NCBI GenBank assembly: GCA_021815935.1
Contig: JAKAZH010000012.1
Span: 1 to 18,045 of the forward strand
DNA length: 18,045 bases
DNA from: Actinomycetes bacterium
GTDB taxonomy: Bacteria; Actinomycetota; Acidimicrobiia; Acidimicrobiales; Palsa-688
Reading direction: 5' to 3'
How positions within the stretch are numbered: the first letter of the stretch is position 1; each line of letters starts with the position of its first letter. The position numbers were made by a program, and so were the translations under genes. This document shows, in pieces, positions 10,792 to 18,029 of the stretch. The notes below the pieces were generated by a model. The model made no database searches, was not told where the DNA came from, and saw only the letters and a list, made by a program, of their open reading frames with translations.

Positions 10792-11789
10792 ACACGCAGC
10801 TTCCCGGCGGAAGACCCCCGAAGCGGCGCATCGCGGTCACGTTGCCCTTCGACAAGGCGAATAGCCGCGCCCTTCGCTCACTGCTTCGAGTATCGCCGCG
10901 GTTTCCCTTCGGCGCCCCGTCGTGGCCCGGGGGGGTCCCTCTCCCGCCGGCGGAGCGCCACCTCGGCGTCCACTACGACAGCGACTGGGCCCGCTCTCCG
11001 CTCGCCCGCTTCTCGCGGTCTGTGATCCAGACCTCGCTGACGAACCCGGTCGTGCGAGCGGTCACTTCTCCCACCGTCAAAGGCCTCGACCGCTTCGCGC
11101 ACCTCGACGAGCCGGCTATCTTCGCCGCAAACCATTCCAGCCACCTCGATGCTCCCCTCGTAATGGCGGTAATACCGCGGCGTTGGCGCGGCGAGCTGTT
11201 CGTAGCCGGGGCGGCGGACTACTTCTTCGACACGTTGCCAAAGGCGGTCATGTCGGCCCTGGTGCTGAACGCAGTGCCGATGGAGCGCCAACGGGTGTCG
11301 CGAACTTCGGCACGTCGAGCCACGGAGCTGCTCGACGACGGCTGGAGCATGCTCATCTTCCCAGAGGGCGGACGAAGCCCTGACGGATGGGGCCAGGCGC
11401 ATCGGGCCGGTGCCGCGTGGTTGGCGATTCGAAGCGAGAAGCCGGTCATACCGCTTTATGTGGAGGGCACTGGGCGTATCCTGCCAAAGGGCGCCAGACG
11501 AGTAAGAACTGGCAAAGTCACAGTCAACTTTGGCGCACCTATGTTTCCCCCGGCGGACGGGGACGCTCGCGCGTTTGCCACCGCAATCGAGGATTCGATC
11601 GCCGCTCTGGCCGACGAAATCGTGAGCGACTGGTATGCGTCCCGGCTGCGTGCCGGTGTTTCGGCCACGCCGACGCTTTCGGGTCCCGACGCCCCCGCAT
11701 GGCGAAGATCGTGGGCGCTGAGCAGGACGAAGTCGACTGGCGGCGCTAGCTCCACCACGAAAGGATGGCCGTGGACCGCCCCTCGGTAG
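10788..11789 (+). CDS. PlsC/LPLAT-family acyltransferase
   Basis: Lysophospholipid-type acyltransferase of 333 aa that should transfer an acyl group from acyl-CoA or ACP to a hydroxyl acceptor at the membrane. Motif I is NHSSHLD (His116, Asp121; HX4D). Motif III is FPEGGRS at 191-197, where most relatives have EGTRS. The following VIPLYVEGTGRILPKG is the usual product-side motif IV. No clear transmembrane helix is seen, so it is likely peripheral. An N-terminal ~85 residues rich in Arg and Pro precede the catalytic domain. The TTG start at 10788 overlaps the stop of the LarA homologue (TTGA), making it the fourth coupled gene of the operon. The last ~35 residues are low-complexity, and its stop codon already lies inside the first unit of the downstream tandem repeat. 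The acceptor could be glycerol-phosphate-type or a fatty alcohol or hydroxy acid made by the neighbours. Confidence 0.9.
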   Translation: MNTQLPGGRPPKRRIAVTLPFDKANSRALRSLLRVSPRFPFGAPSWPGGVPLPPAERHLGVHYDSDWARSPLARFSRSVIQTSLTNPVVRAVTSPTVKGLDRFAHLDEPAIFAANHSSHLDAPLVMAVIPRRWRGELFVAGAADYFFDTLPKAVMSALVLNAVPMERQRVSRTSARRATELLDDGWSMLIFPEGGRSPDGWGQAHRAGAAWLAIRSEKPVIPLYVEGTGRILPKGARRVRTGKVTVNFGAPMFPPADGDARAFATAIEDSIAALADEIVSDWYASRLRAGVSATPTLSGPDAPAWRRSWALSRTKSTGGASSTTKGWPWTAPR

Positions 11790-11883
11790 CGGCAATCGGG
11801 TAGCGGGTAGCGGCTATCTCGTAGCGGCTATCTCGTAGCGGCTATCTCGTAGCGGCTATCTCGTAGCGGCTATCGGGTAGAGG
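11786..11883. repeat. 14-bp tandem repeat after the lipid operon
   Basis: Four perfect head-to-tail copies of GTAGCGGCTATCTC occupy 11807-11820, 11821-11834, 11835-11848 and 11849-11862. A fifth copy at 11863-11876 ends CGG instead of CTC. A diverged copy at 11786-11799 (GTAGCGGCAATCGG) contains the stop codon of the acyltransferase, and a truncated GTAGCGG lies between them at 11800-11806. Each unit contains TAGC-G-GCTA, a small inverted repeat. The period is not a multiple of 3 and the repeat lies in a convergent intergenic gap. It is too short and lacks the spacers of a CRISPR array. Its role, if any, is unknown; options include a transcript 3' end, a protein-binding array or simple slippage. 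Confidence 0.9.
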
Positions 11884-11923
11884 TAATGCGACGTTGCAAG
11901 TCCCGAGACGCGTCTGTGCGCGG

Positions 11924-11946
11924 AATTGCACGAAAACGGTGCAATT
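11924..11946. repeat. Inverted repeat between convergent operons
   Basis: Perfect 8-bp arms AATTGCAC (11924-11931) and GTGCAATT (11939-11946) flank the 7-nt loop GAAAACG. It lies 25 bp beyond the stop of the leftward membrane-protein gene and after the rightward acyltransferase operon. It could act as a bidirectional transcription stop or stabilise mRNA ends, but neither strand has a T-run after the arms, so it is not a classical intrinsic terminator. Apart from this and the tandem repeat, 11790-11970 shows nothing recognisable. Confidence 0.6.
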
Positions 11947-11970
11947 ATGCTCACAGTCTTGTCTAACCCC

Positions 11971-12270
11971 TCAATACAGCGTCTTGATCCCAGCGACGGA
12001 GCGCAGCCGCACAGACGTGACCTCGACGGGCATGGCTGCGCAGACTGCGACCACCAGCGGATCGGGAGGCTCCACGGGTACCGCCAAGCGCCCACTCGGA
12101 GGGTTCAGATTTGTCAACGGTCCGGGCGCAGGCGTCGCAACATGCTCCAGCGCGCCGGCATTCTCCTCATCGCCGTGCTCTTGGCCCGAGCGGCGCACCT
12201 GGCGGAGCTTCCTTATGATCGATCCGCCGAAGGCGAGTACGCCGATGAGGACGACGGCCAGTTCACTCAC
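11971..12270 (-). CDS. Small single-span membrane protein, hypothetical
   Basis: Not recognised. It encodes 99 aa. An N-terminal hydrophobic stretch (residues 3-18, LAVVLIGVLAFGGSII) is followed at once by basic residues RKLRQVRR, typical of a signal-anchor with its tail in the cytoplasm. The remaining ~75 residues have a Pro-rich linker and a C-terminal stretch of Val/Arg-rich beta character (VEVTSVRLRSVAGIKTLY). The GTG start at 12270 overlaps the stop of the preceding gene (GTGA), which is the main support for it being real; third codon positions are also mostly G or C. It is last in the leftward run and may anchor or assist the two proteins encoded upstream. Function is unknown. Confidence 0.6.
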   Translation of the reverse strand: MSELAVVLIGVLAFGGSIIRKLRQVRRSGQEHGDEENAGALEHVATPAPGPLTNLNPPSGRLAVPVEPPDPLVVAVCAAMPVEVTSVRLRSVAGIKTLY

Positions 12271-13028
12271 GGGTGGTCTCCGGACGCCCCGTCCCCGCTT
12301 GCCGCTAGCAGCTCGTCGAGAAGTGCATCGACTTCATCCGCAGCACCGGCTCCGACCTCTAGGGCAAGAGCCCAGCTGCCCGCTCGAAGTGCTCGATACT
12401 CCCCGTTTACAGTCGTGACCTCGAGGATCGCTCCGCGCGGCGCCAACAACCCGAGGTCGGCCAGCGATGACTCGGTCATGGATGTCAACGTCCCGGCCAC
12501 TTCACTCGATCCTTCACCGACGACCACAGCAGCGGCGATCCTCGAGTCCGCGATCATCGCGGCCAGCGTGGAGCCGACCGGATCTACGTCAGCGTCAGGG
12601 GACTCGACTGCGCCGGTGTCAGGGCCAGCGGACTTCGACGCCTCGGAGGGGTCGGCGGCCGAGGCAGCTACGGGCTCCGGTTCAGGAGTTGAATCGGGCT
12701 CCGGTGGTGGCTCGGCTACTGGTGGCAGCTCGGGATCAGGCGCCACCTCGGCATCTGGTGACAGCGGCCACTTTGGCTCACACTCCGGCGCCGGCTCTGG
12801 CTCAGGTCCATCGACTTGGGCTCCATGCAAGACGGCAGGAACAGGCGTCGAAGCTGAAGCCCACGAAGCGAGCTCCTCCGCCTGGGCCATCAATGCAGCA
12901 AGCTGGTCGAAAGTGGAACGCACACCGGAATCATCCATGTCAGAGCGCCCGACAGAGATTCTGTTGTCTTCGACGTCGCCGGGGCTGCCGGGGCCGCCGG
13001 GCGGCGAAGACGACGGTGAGGAGTCCAT
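12267..13028 (-). CDS. Hypothetical protein: Pro/Glu-rich linker with a small C-terminal globular domain
   Basis: Not recognised by name. It encodes 253 aa. The N-terminus (1-35) is Ser/Pro/Gly-rich. A short amphipathic helix spans about 38-58 (FDQLAALMAQAEELASWA). A long acidic Pro-rich linker (60-150) contains repeated EPEP and PEPE runs. The C-terminal part, about 153-243, is Ala/Val-rich with alternating helix and strand (SRIAAAVVVGEG, GAILEVTTVNGEYRAL, SWALALEVG, then a final helix). That order resembles a roadblock/LC7-type fold, a low-confidence suggestion from pattern alone. There is no signal peptide or membrane span. It starts 15 nt after the coiled-coil gene, with no strong ribosome binding site, and overlaps the next gene by 4 bp. 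The domain layout suggests an adaptor that links partners. Confidence 0.68.
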   Translation of the reverse strand: MDSSPSSSPPGGPGSPGDVEDNRISVGRSDMDDSGVRSTFDQLAALMAQAEELASWASASTPVPAVLHGAQVDGPEPEPAPECEPKWPLSPDAEVAPDPELPPVAEPPPEPDSTPEPEPVAASAADPSEASKSAGPDTGAVESPDADVDPVGSTLAAMIADSRIAAAVVVGEGSSEVAGTLTSMTESSLADLGLLAPRGAILEVTTVNGEYRALRAGSWALALEVGAGAADEVDALLDELLAASGDGASGDHP

Positions 13029-13043
13029 CAGGCTGGAAACGAC

Positions 13044-13829
13044 TCAGGAGTTACCGGAGGTTCCGGCGTCTGTGTCCAAAAAACGTCCGAGGCTCGACGA
13101 CGCCGCCCCGAGAGCCTCGCTCAACGCCATGACTCGAGCACGAAACTCCTGCTTCAGCGACTCCAGCTCGGCCTGGCCCGAAGCCCGAGCTTCGTTTCGT
13201 ATCGTCTCGGCATTGGCTCGCGCTGAGTCGATCAGTTCCTCGGCACGGCTTCGACTCTCACCGACAACGTTCTCGGCCTCAGACGTCGCGTCTGCGGTGA
13301 TACGCTCAGCTTCCGAGCGGGCTTCGTCGACTAGCCGGGCGGACTCCTCAGTCGCCTTTTGAAGGGTTGCTTCGGCTTCCGCTCGCAACGCTGCAAGCGC
13401 TGCACGTCCCGCAGCAATCCGTTCGTGGGCCGAGCGTAACGCAGTGAGATTGCTCTCCAGGGTCTGCTCCGCCGCGGCGCGTAGGCGCGCGGTCTGCTCC
13501 GCCGCCTCGTTGAGAATCGTCATGTCCTCGGTGACTCTCGCAATGACCTGGGCGAGAACGTCCGACGTGTCGCCATCATCGGGCTGGGATGACTCCACCG
13601 AATCGGATTCTGCTGTCACAGCGTCGGACGCCGTCGTCGGCTCGTCGTCGGAGGCCGCGCCGGACCAGTCCTCAGAACTCCCGCCCGCGCCTTCGCCGTC
13701 GTCTCCCTCGCCGACGTGGGCTTCCCCGTCGGCCTGACCCCACTCCTGGGGTTCAGCCGTATGGCCACCATCCCCCCAGCCTTCCGACTCGTGCTCGTGC
13801 TCGTGCTCGTGGTACGGATTGTCGCTCAT
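13044..13829 (-). CDS. Acidic coiled-coil protein, DivIVA-like, with His-Glu repeat
   Basis: Encodes 261 aa if started at the ATG at 13829, which has GAGG five bases upstream. An ATG six codons earlier (13847) lacks a good ribosome site and is less likely. Residues 1-90 are disordered and strongly acidic, with an alternating HEHEHEHE run at 7-14 encoded by four copies of a hexamer at 13788-13811. Residues 91-245 form one long predicted coiled coil rich in Ala, Glu and Arg. The stretch EEAR/AERI/AENV/AEELI/ANAETI resembles DivIVA/Wag31- and SepIVA-like filament-forming coiled coils of Actinomycetota. There is no membrane helix. It is followed after 14 nt by a Pro-rich protein and then a membrane protein. 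A structural or scaffolding role is inferred from the coiled coil only, and true DivIVA orthology is not claimed. Confidence 0.8.
   Translation of the reverse strand: MSDNPYHEHEHEHESEGWGDGGHTAEPQEWGQADGEAHVGEGDDGEGAGGSSEDWSGAASDDEPTTASDAVTAESDSVESSQPDDGDTSDVLAQVIARVTEDMTILNEAAEQTARLRAAAEQTLESNLTALRSAHERIAAGRAALAALRAEAEATLQKATEESARLVDEARSEAERITADATSEAENVVGESRSRAEELIDSARANAETIRNEARASGQAELESLKQEFRARVMALSEALGAASSSLGRFLDTDAGTSGNS
13788..13811. repeat. Hexamer microsatellite (CTCGTG)x4 inside the coiled-coil gene
   Basis: Four perfect copies of CTCGTG on the plus strand, read on the minus strand as CAC GAG codons that encode the alternating His-Glu run. Because the unit is two codons, copy-number change would alter run length without breaking the frame. 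Confidence 0.9.
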
Positions 13830-13890
13830 GCCAGCCTCATAGTCCATGTGTGGTAACTCGGCATACCGCCGAAATTTCTGTAGATTCCCG

Positions 13891-15279
13891 TCATGCGGGG
13901 AAGGTGCTTGCGAGCTCGTCCGGTGACGGTTCGCGCCGCCGGCGCGAACCGAGCGGGAGAAGCTCGGATATAGCGGCCATGATACGCCTGGTGTCGGCTT
14001 CTGCGTCGGTCCCAGTCAAACCTTTGATTGGCTTGCCGACCCGGACCGAAACTGTCGGCTGTTTCCCGATCGCGGGTAGCTTCGGGAGCCGCATAGACCT
14101 GGGCCACACTGCTTCGGTCCCCCACAAGCCGAGCGGCACCACCGGCGCCCCGGTGGCCGCGGCAAGGCGCGCTGCGCCTGTCTTGCCGACCAGCTCCGGC
14201 TCAAAGAACGCCGAGCCTCTGGGGATCGTTCCTTGGGGTGCGATCAGCACCGCCTCTCCCGCTCGCAGGGCATTCTCTGCTTGACGGTAGGCGTCTCTAG
14301 CGTTCCCGTCGCGATCCACGCAGATCGCGCCTCCCGCACGCAGGAGGGGGCCGACGACAGGGGCATCGAATAGTTCCTTCTTGGCCATGCCCCTGGGATA
14401 GCGACCCGCCCCCAGCACGGCCAATCCATATGCGACAGGATCGAAGTAGCTACGGTGGTTCGCCGCCACTATCACGGCGCCTCTCGGCGCTATGTTGTCG
14501 AGCCCCGAGATCTCGAAATGGGCAAACGGGGCCGCAATGTGCGGCAACGCTAACCGCACCAGGTCGAGAGGCTCCACACCCAGGACTTTCGGGACCCCTG
14601 GTGGCGCTTCCAAATGAACGATAGGCCAACGGCGCAGGTGCGCAATCGGTGCGAGCCTAATGTCGGGGTTGACGGCGCAAGCCTCCCCGACGGCCGCCAG
14701 GAGCCCGACGTCGTAGATACTGTCAGAGAACGCGGCGCAATCCTTCAAACGGATTCCGGCCTTCGACGCCCAGCGCCGGACGGCGAGAAGCTTACCGGCG
14801 CCCCAGACGAACCCCCCATCGAGGCGACCGTTGAAACGCCCTACCCCGTCATCTCCGACGTAGGTGTCGTATCGAGTGGCTACGACGTCGTCAAAGCCCA
14901 ACCGCGACGCGAGGGGAGTCACGAGGTGGGCGGGTGTCGTCGTAGCCATGACGAGCGCCCGTCCTTTGCTGCGCTGCTCCTCGATGAGGATCCTCGCCCT
15001 GGGAGCGACGAGTTGCTCAAGGATGTCTCCCGCCGTCTCTGCTGCAGCAGCGACGTCGGCCGTGGCGTGGCCCCGTGATCCGAGCACGGCTGCGCGTGCA
15101 AGAAGCATGGCCGGCGCCGTCTCACCGAAACGGTTGTAAAAACCGACGAGCGTCGGGCTTCCCGGAACCCGGCGCTCGCTCACCAAGCCGGCCTTGACCA
15201 GCTCGCCGTGCAGAACAGGGGCGCTCGACGAGGCTAGAAGGGTCCGGTCGAGGTCGAAAAAGGCTGCCGCTTGGCCCAT
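13891..15279 (-). CDS. plsC: HAD-IB phosphatase / 1-acylglycerol-3-phosphate acyltransferase fusion (PlsC)
   Basis: Bifunctional protein of 462 aa with the same architecture as mycobacterial Rv2483c. Residues 1-215 are a SerB-like HAD domain: motif I DLDRT with Asp9 and Asp11, motif II MATTT at 111-115, and motif IV FSDSIYD with Asp186 and Asp190. All catalytic residues appear present. Residues about 245-440 are a PlsC acyltransferase: NHRSYFD with His275 and Asp280 (HX4D), CVDRDGNA at 320-327 as motif II, and APQGTIPRG at 347-355 as motif III, with Gln349 where most relatives have Glu. Likely acylates lysophosphatidate, with a phosphatase step that could give diacylglycerol; the HAD substrate is not shown by sequence. 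ATG start. It lies 50 bp downstream of aconitase in the same direction and may share its transcript. The C-terminal Arg-rich stretch is encoded by a strong hairpin. Confidence 0.93.
   Translation of the reverse strand: MGQAAAFFDLDRTLLASSSAPVLHGELVKAGLVSERRVPGSPTLVGFYNRFGETAPAMLLARAAVLGSRGHATADVAAAAETAGDILEQLVAPRARILIEEQRSKGRALVMATTTPAHLVTPLASRLGFDDVVATRYDTYVGDDGVGRFNGRLDGGFVWGAGKLLAVRRWASKAGIRLKDCAAFSDSIYDVGLLAAVGEACAVNPDIRLAPIAHLRRWPIVHLEAPPGVPKVLGVEPLDLVRLALPHIAAPFAHFEISGLDNIAPRGAVIVAANHRSYFDPVAYGLAVLGAGRYPRGMAKKELFDAPVVGPLLRAGGAICVDRDGNARDAYRQAENALRAGEAVLIAPQGTIPRGSAFFEPELVGKTGAARLAAATGAPVVPLGLWGTEAVWPRSMRLPKLPAIGKQPTVSVRVGKPIKGLTGTDAEADTRRIMAAISELLPLGSRRRREPSPDELASTFPA
13928..13950. repeat. 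GC-rich inverted repeat in the 3' end of the HAD-PlsC gene
   Basis: Perfect 10-bp arms GGTTCGCGCC (13928-13937) and GGCGCGAACC (13941-13950) around a 3-nt loop. It would form a very stable hairpin in the leftward transcript about 35 nt before the stop codon. It encodes the GSRRRREP segment. No T-run follows, so it is not a standard terminator. Confidence 0.7.
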
Positions 15280-15329
15280 GCGGCCAACGCTAGCTCAGAC
15301 CGTCTCGTCGGAAAGCTGGGGAATCTCGC

Positions 15330-18029
15330 TTAAGCGCCCCGCAGCTGGCGCAGCACGTAGGGAAGGATCCCTCCGTGTCGGTAGTAGTCGGCTTCCTTGG
15401 GGGTGTCGATACGCAGTGTGACGGTGAACTCAACGTTGCTTGCGTCAGGTCGCGTCGCTCTCACCGACAGCGTGCGCGGCATAGGGCCTTCATGTCCCGC
15501 GCTTGCGAGTCCTGCGACGTCGAACATTTCCTCGCCGGTCAGTCCGAGGCTGTCTGCGGTGTCGCCGTCAGCGTACTGCAGGGGAGCGATACCCATCCCG
15601 ACGAGATTCGAACGGTGTATACGCTCGAAGCTTTCGGCGAGGACCGCCTTGACCCCGAGGAGTGCAGTGCCCTTCGCCGCCCAGTCGCGCGACGACCCCG
15701 ACCCGTACTCTTTGCCCGCCAGGATCACCAGAGGGACCCCGTCGCCCTGATAGCGCATCGATGCGTCGTAGATCGGCATCGTCTCCCCATCGGGGAGGTG
15801 TCGGGTCACGCCGCCTTCCGTGCCGGGGGCGAGCTGGTTGCGAAGCCTGATATTTGCAAACGTGCCCCTGATCATGACCTCGTGGTTGCCGCGTCGCGCT
15901 CCGAAGGAGTTGAAGTCGGCCACGTCCACGCCGCCGTCCGCCAGCCACCGCCCGGCCGGACCGTCACGTCGGATGTTTCCTGCCGGGGAGATGTGGTCGG
16001 TGGTGACACTGTCGGCGAGCTTCGCCAGGACCCTCGCCCCGGTGATGTCACGAACCGGTTCGGGTGTCATCGACATGCCCTCGAAGTACGGCGGCTTACG
16101 AACGTACGTCGACTTGCTGTCCCACACATAGGCGTCACCAGCGGGGACATCGAGGCTCCGCCAGCGTTCGTCACCCTCATAGACCGAGCCGTACGACGTT
16201 GCGAACATTCCGGGTTCGATGCAAGACCCGACGACGTCGGCTACCTCGGCGGGCGACGGCCAGATCTCCGCCAGGAAGACCGGCTTACCATCCGCATCCA
16301 AGCCGAGCGGCTCCCTGGTCAAGTCGACCGACATCGAGCCTGCGAGCGCGTAGGCGACAACCAGCGGCGGGGAAGCCAGATAGTTCATCCGCACGTCTGG
16401 GCTGATGCGGCCCTCGAAGTTCCTGTTGCCTGACAGCACGGCGACCGCCGCCAGGTCCGACGAGTTGATCGCCGCCGAGATCGGCGTGGCGAGCGGGCCG
16501 CTGTTGCCGATACAGGTCGTGCAGCCAAAGCCGACGAGGTCGAAGCCGAGCTTGTCGAGGTATTCGACTAGCCCGGCAGCCTTCAGGTAGTCCATGACCA
16601 CGGTCGAGCCGGGGGCGAGGCTCGTCTTGACCCACGGCTTCGTGGTGAGGCCGCGCTCCACGGCTCTCTTGGCGAGAAGCCCGGCGGCGACCATGACAGA
16701 AGGGTTGGACGTGTTGGTGCACGAGGTGATAGCCGCGATCACCACATGGCCGTGGTCGACGTCGAAGCTGCTGCCGTCGTCGAGGGCGACGGGAGTGGGC
16801 GTGGAAGGCACTCCATCGTCGAGGTTTTTTCCGAGAACTTTCGCGGCCGCCGCCGGGTAGCGTTGCGCTGCCTGGTCGAGACGCACACGGTCCTGGGGTC
16901 GCGCTGGCCCGGCGATGGACGGAACGATCTCAGACAGGTCGAGGCTCAGTCGCTCGGAGAAATCCGGGTCGTGCGACGGGTCGTGCCAGAGGCCTTGCTC
17001 CTTCGCGTAGGCCTCCACGAGCGCCACCCTTTCGGGGCTTCGACCCGTAAGGCGCAGGTATCGAAGCGTCTCGGCGTCGATCGGGAAGATAGCGCACGTC
17101 GATCCGTACTCGGGGGACATGTTGCCGATCGTCGCCCGGTTCGCGAGCGGGACCGACGAAACTCCCTCCCCGTAGAACTCGACGAACTTCCCGACGACTC
17201 CATGGGCGCGGAGCATCTCGGTGACAGTCAGCACCAGGTCGGTGGCGGTCGACCCGGGCGGCAGTTCACCGGTGAGCTCGAAGCCGACGACGCGAGGCGT
17301 GAGCATCGAAACAGGTTGGCCGAGCATTGCCGCCTCCGCCTCGATACCTCCGACCCCCCAGCCGAGCACGCCGAGACCGTTGATCATCGTCGTGTGGGAG
17401 TCTGTGCCGAGAAGGGTGTCCGGGTAGGCACGGCCGTCGGCGTCGGTGAATACGACTCTGGCCAGGTACTCCAGGTTGACCTGGTGGCATATGCCGGTGT
17501 CCGGTGGGACGACTTTGAGCGTATCGAACGCATCCTGGCCCCAACGGAGGAACCGGTAGCGCTCCTCGTTGCGTTCGAATTCGAGCTCGGCGTTCTTCGC
17601 GAACGCGCTGGGCGAACCGTAGAAGTCGGCGATCACCGAATGGTCGATTACCAGCTCTGCCGGTATCAGCGGGTTCACCCGCGCAGGATCGCCACCAAGC
17701 GCTCGCATTGCGTCGCGCATCGCCGCAAGGTCCACGACTGCGGGAACTCCGGTGAAGTCCTGCATGAGGATCCGTGCAGGGGCAAAAGCAATCTCGCGAT
17801 CAGGCTCGGCGGCAGGATCCCACGCTACGAGAGCTTCGACGTCGGCTCCGGTGACGGTGACCCCGTCCTCGTGGCGGAGCAAATTTTCCAGAAGGATCTT
17901 GAGCGAGAACGGTAGGCGCCCGAACCCTTGAAGCGAGTCGAGCCGAAAGATCTCGTAGCCTCGCTCGCCTACCGTTAGCTTCGATCGAGCACCGAAGCTG
18001 TCCATGTGTTGAGAGTTTCCGACGGCCAT
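15330..18029 (-). CDS. acnA: Aconitate hydratase A
   Basis: TCA-cycle enzyme interconverting citrate and isocitrate, a cytoplasmic 4Fe-4S protein. At 899 aa it has full family length. The cluster cysteines lie in SCTNTSNPS and in [11 protein letters not shown], which supplies two. Other signatures are [28 protein letters not shown] (read from about nt 17420 leftwards), [24 protein letters not shown], and in the C-terminal swivel domain [14 protein letters not shown] and [16 protein letters not shown]. The ATG start at 18029 gives MAVGNSQHM; an ATG at 18005 ([10 protein letters not shown]) lines up better with typical AcnA starts and has GGAAA upstream, so either is possible. Only 16 bp of upstream sequence is in the window, so its promoter cannot be seen. 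Related iron-regulatory proteins share the fold; nothing here separates the two. Confidence 0.97.
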   Translation of the reverse strand: MAVGNSQHMDSFGARSKLTVGERGYEIFRLDSLQGFGRLPFSLKILLENLLRHEDGVTVTGADVEALVAWDPAAEPDREIAFAPARILMQDFTGVPAVVDLAAMRDAMRALGGDPARVNPLIPAELVIDHSVIADFYGSPSAFAKNAELEFERNEERYRFLRWGQDAFDTLKVVPPDTGICHQVNLEYLARVVFTDADGRAYPDTLLGTDSHTTMINGLGVLGWGVGGIEAEAAMLGQPVSMLTPRVVGFELTGELPPGSTATDLVLTVTEMLRAHGVVGKFVEFYGEGVSSVPLANRATIGNMSPEYGSTCAIFPIDAETLRYLRLTGRSPERVALVEAYAKEQGLWHDPSHDPDFSERLSLDLSEIVPSIAGPARPQDRVRLDQAAQRYPAAAAKVLGKNLDDGVPSTPTPVALDDGSSFDVDHGHVVIAAITSCTNTSNPSVMVAAGLLAKRAVERGLTTKPWVKTSLAPGSTVVMDYLKAAGLVEYLDKLGFDLVGFGCTTCIGNSGPLATPISAAINSSDLAAVAVLSGNRNFEGRISPDVRMNYLASPPLVVAYALAGSMSVDLTREPLGLDADGKPVFLAEIWPSPAEVADVVGSCIEPGMFATSYGSVYEGDERWRSLDVPAGDAYVWDSKSTYVRKPPYFEGMSMTPEPVRDITGARVLAKLADSVTTDHISPAGNIRRDGPAGRWLADGGVDVADFNSFGARRGNHEVMIRGTFANIRLRNQLAPGTEGGVTRHLPDGETMPIYDASMRYQGDGVPLVILAGKEYGSGSSRDWAAKGTALLGVKAVLAESFERIHRSNLVGMGIAPLQYADGDTADSLGLTGEEMFDVAGLASAGHEGPMPRTLSVRATRPDASNVEFTVTLRIDTPKEADYYRHGGILPYVLRQLRGA

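Noticed and set aside
9601..11795. Two long minus-strand open frames (9601-10788 and 10878-11795) opposite the LarA homologue and acyltransferase
   Set aside because: Both are His/Arg/Val-rich shadows with no domains. The plus-strand genes carry catalytic motifs and coupled starts.
11786..11883. CRISPR array
   Set aside because: Units are only 14 bp and directly abutting, with no spacers, and there are no cas genes.
11926..13362. 478-codon open frame on the plus strand across the Pro-rich and coiled-coil genes
   Set aside because: The translation is Ser/Ala/Gly low-complexity mirroring EPEP and coiled-coil codons. The minus-strand genes have overlapping stop/start pairs, a ribosome site and coherent protein features instead.
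13830..13847. Start of the coiled-coil gene at the ATG at 13847
   Set aside because: No ribosome binding site precedes it, while the ATG at 13829 has GAGG at the right distance.
16746..17915. Long plus-strand open frame opposite aconitase
   Set aside because: It is antisense to highly conserved aconitase sequence, and its product has no motif.
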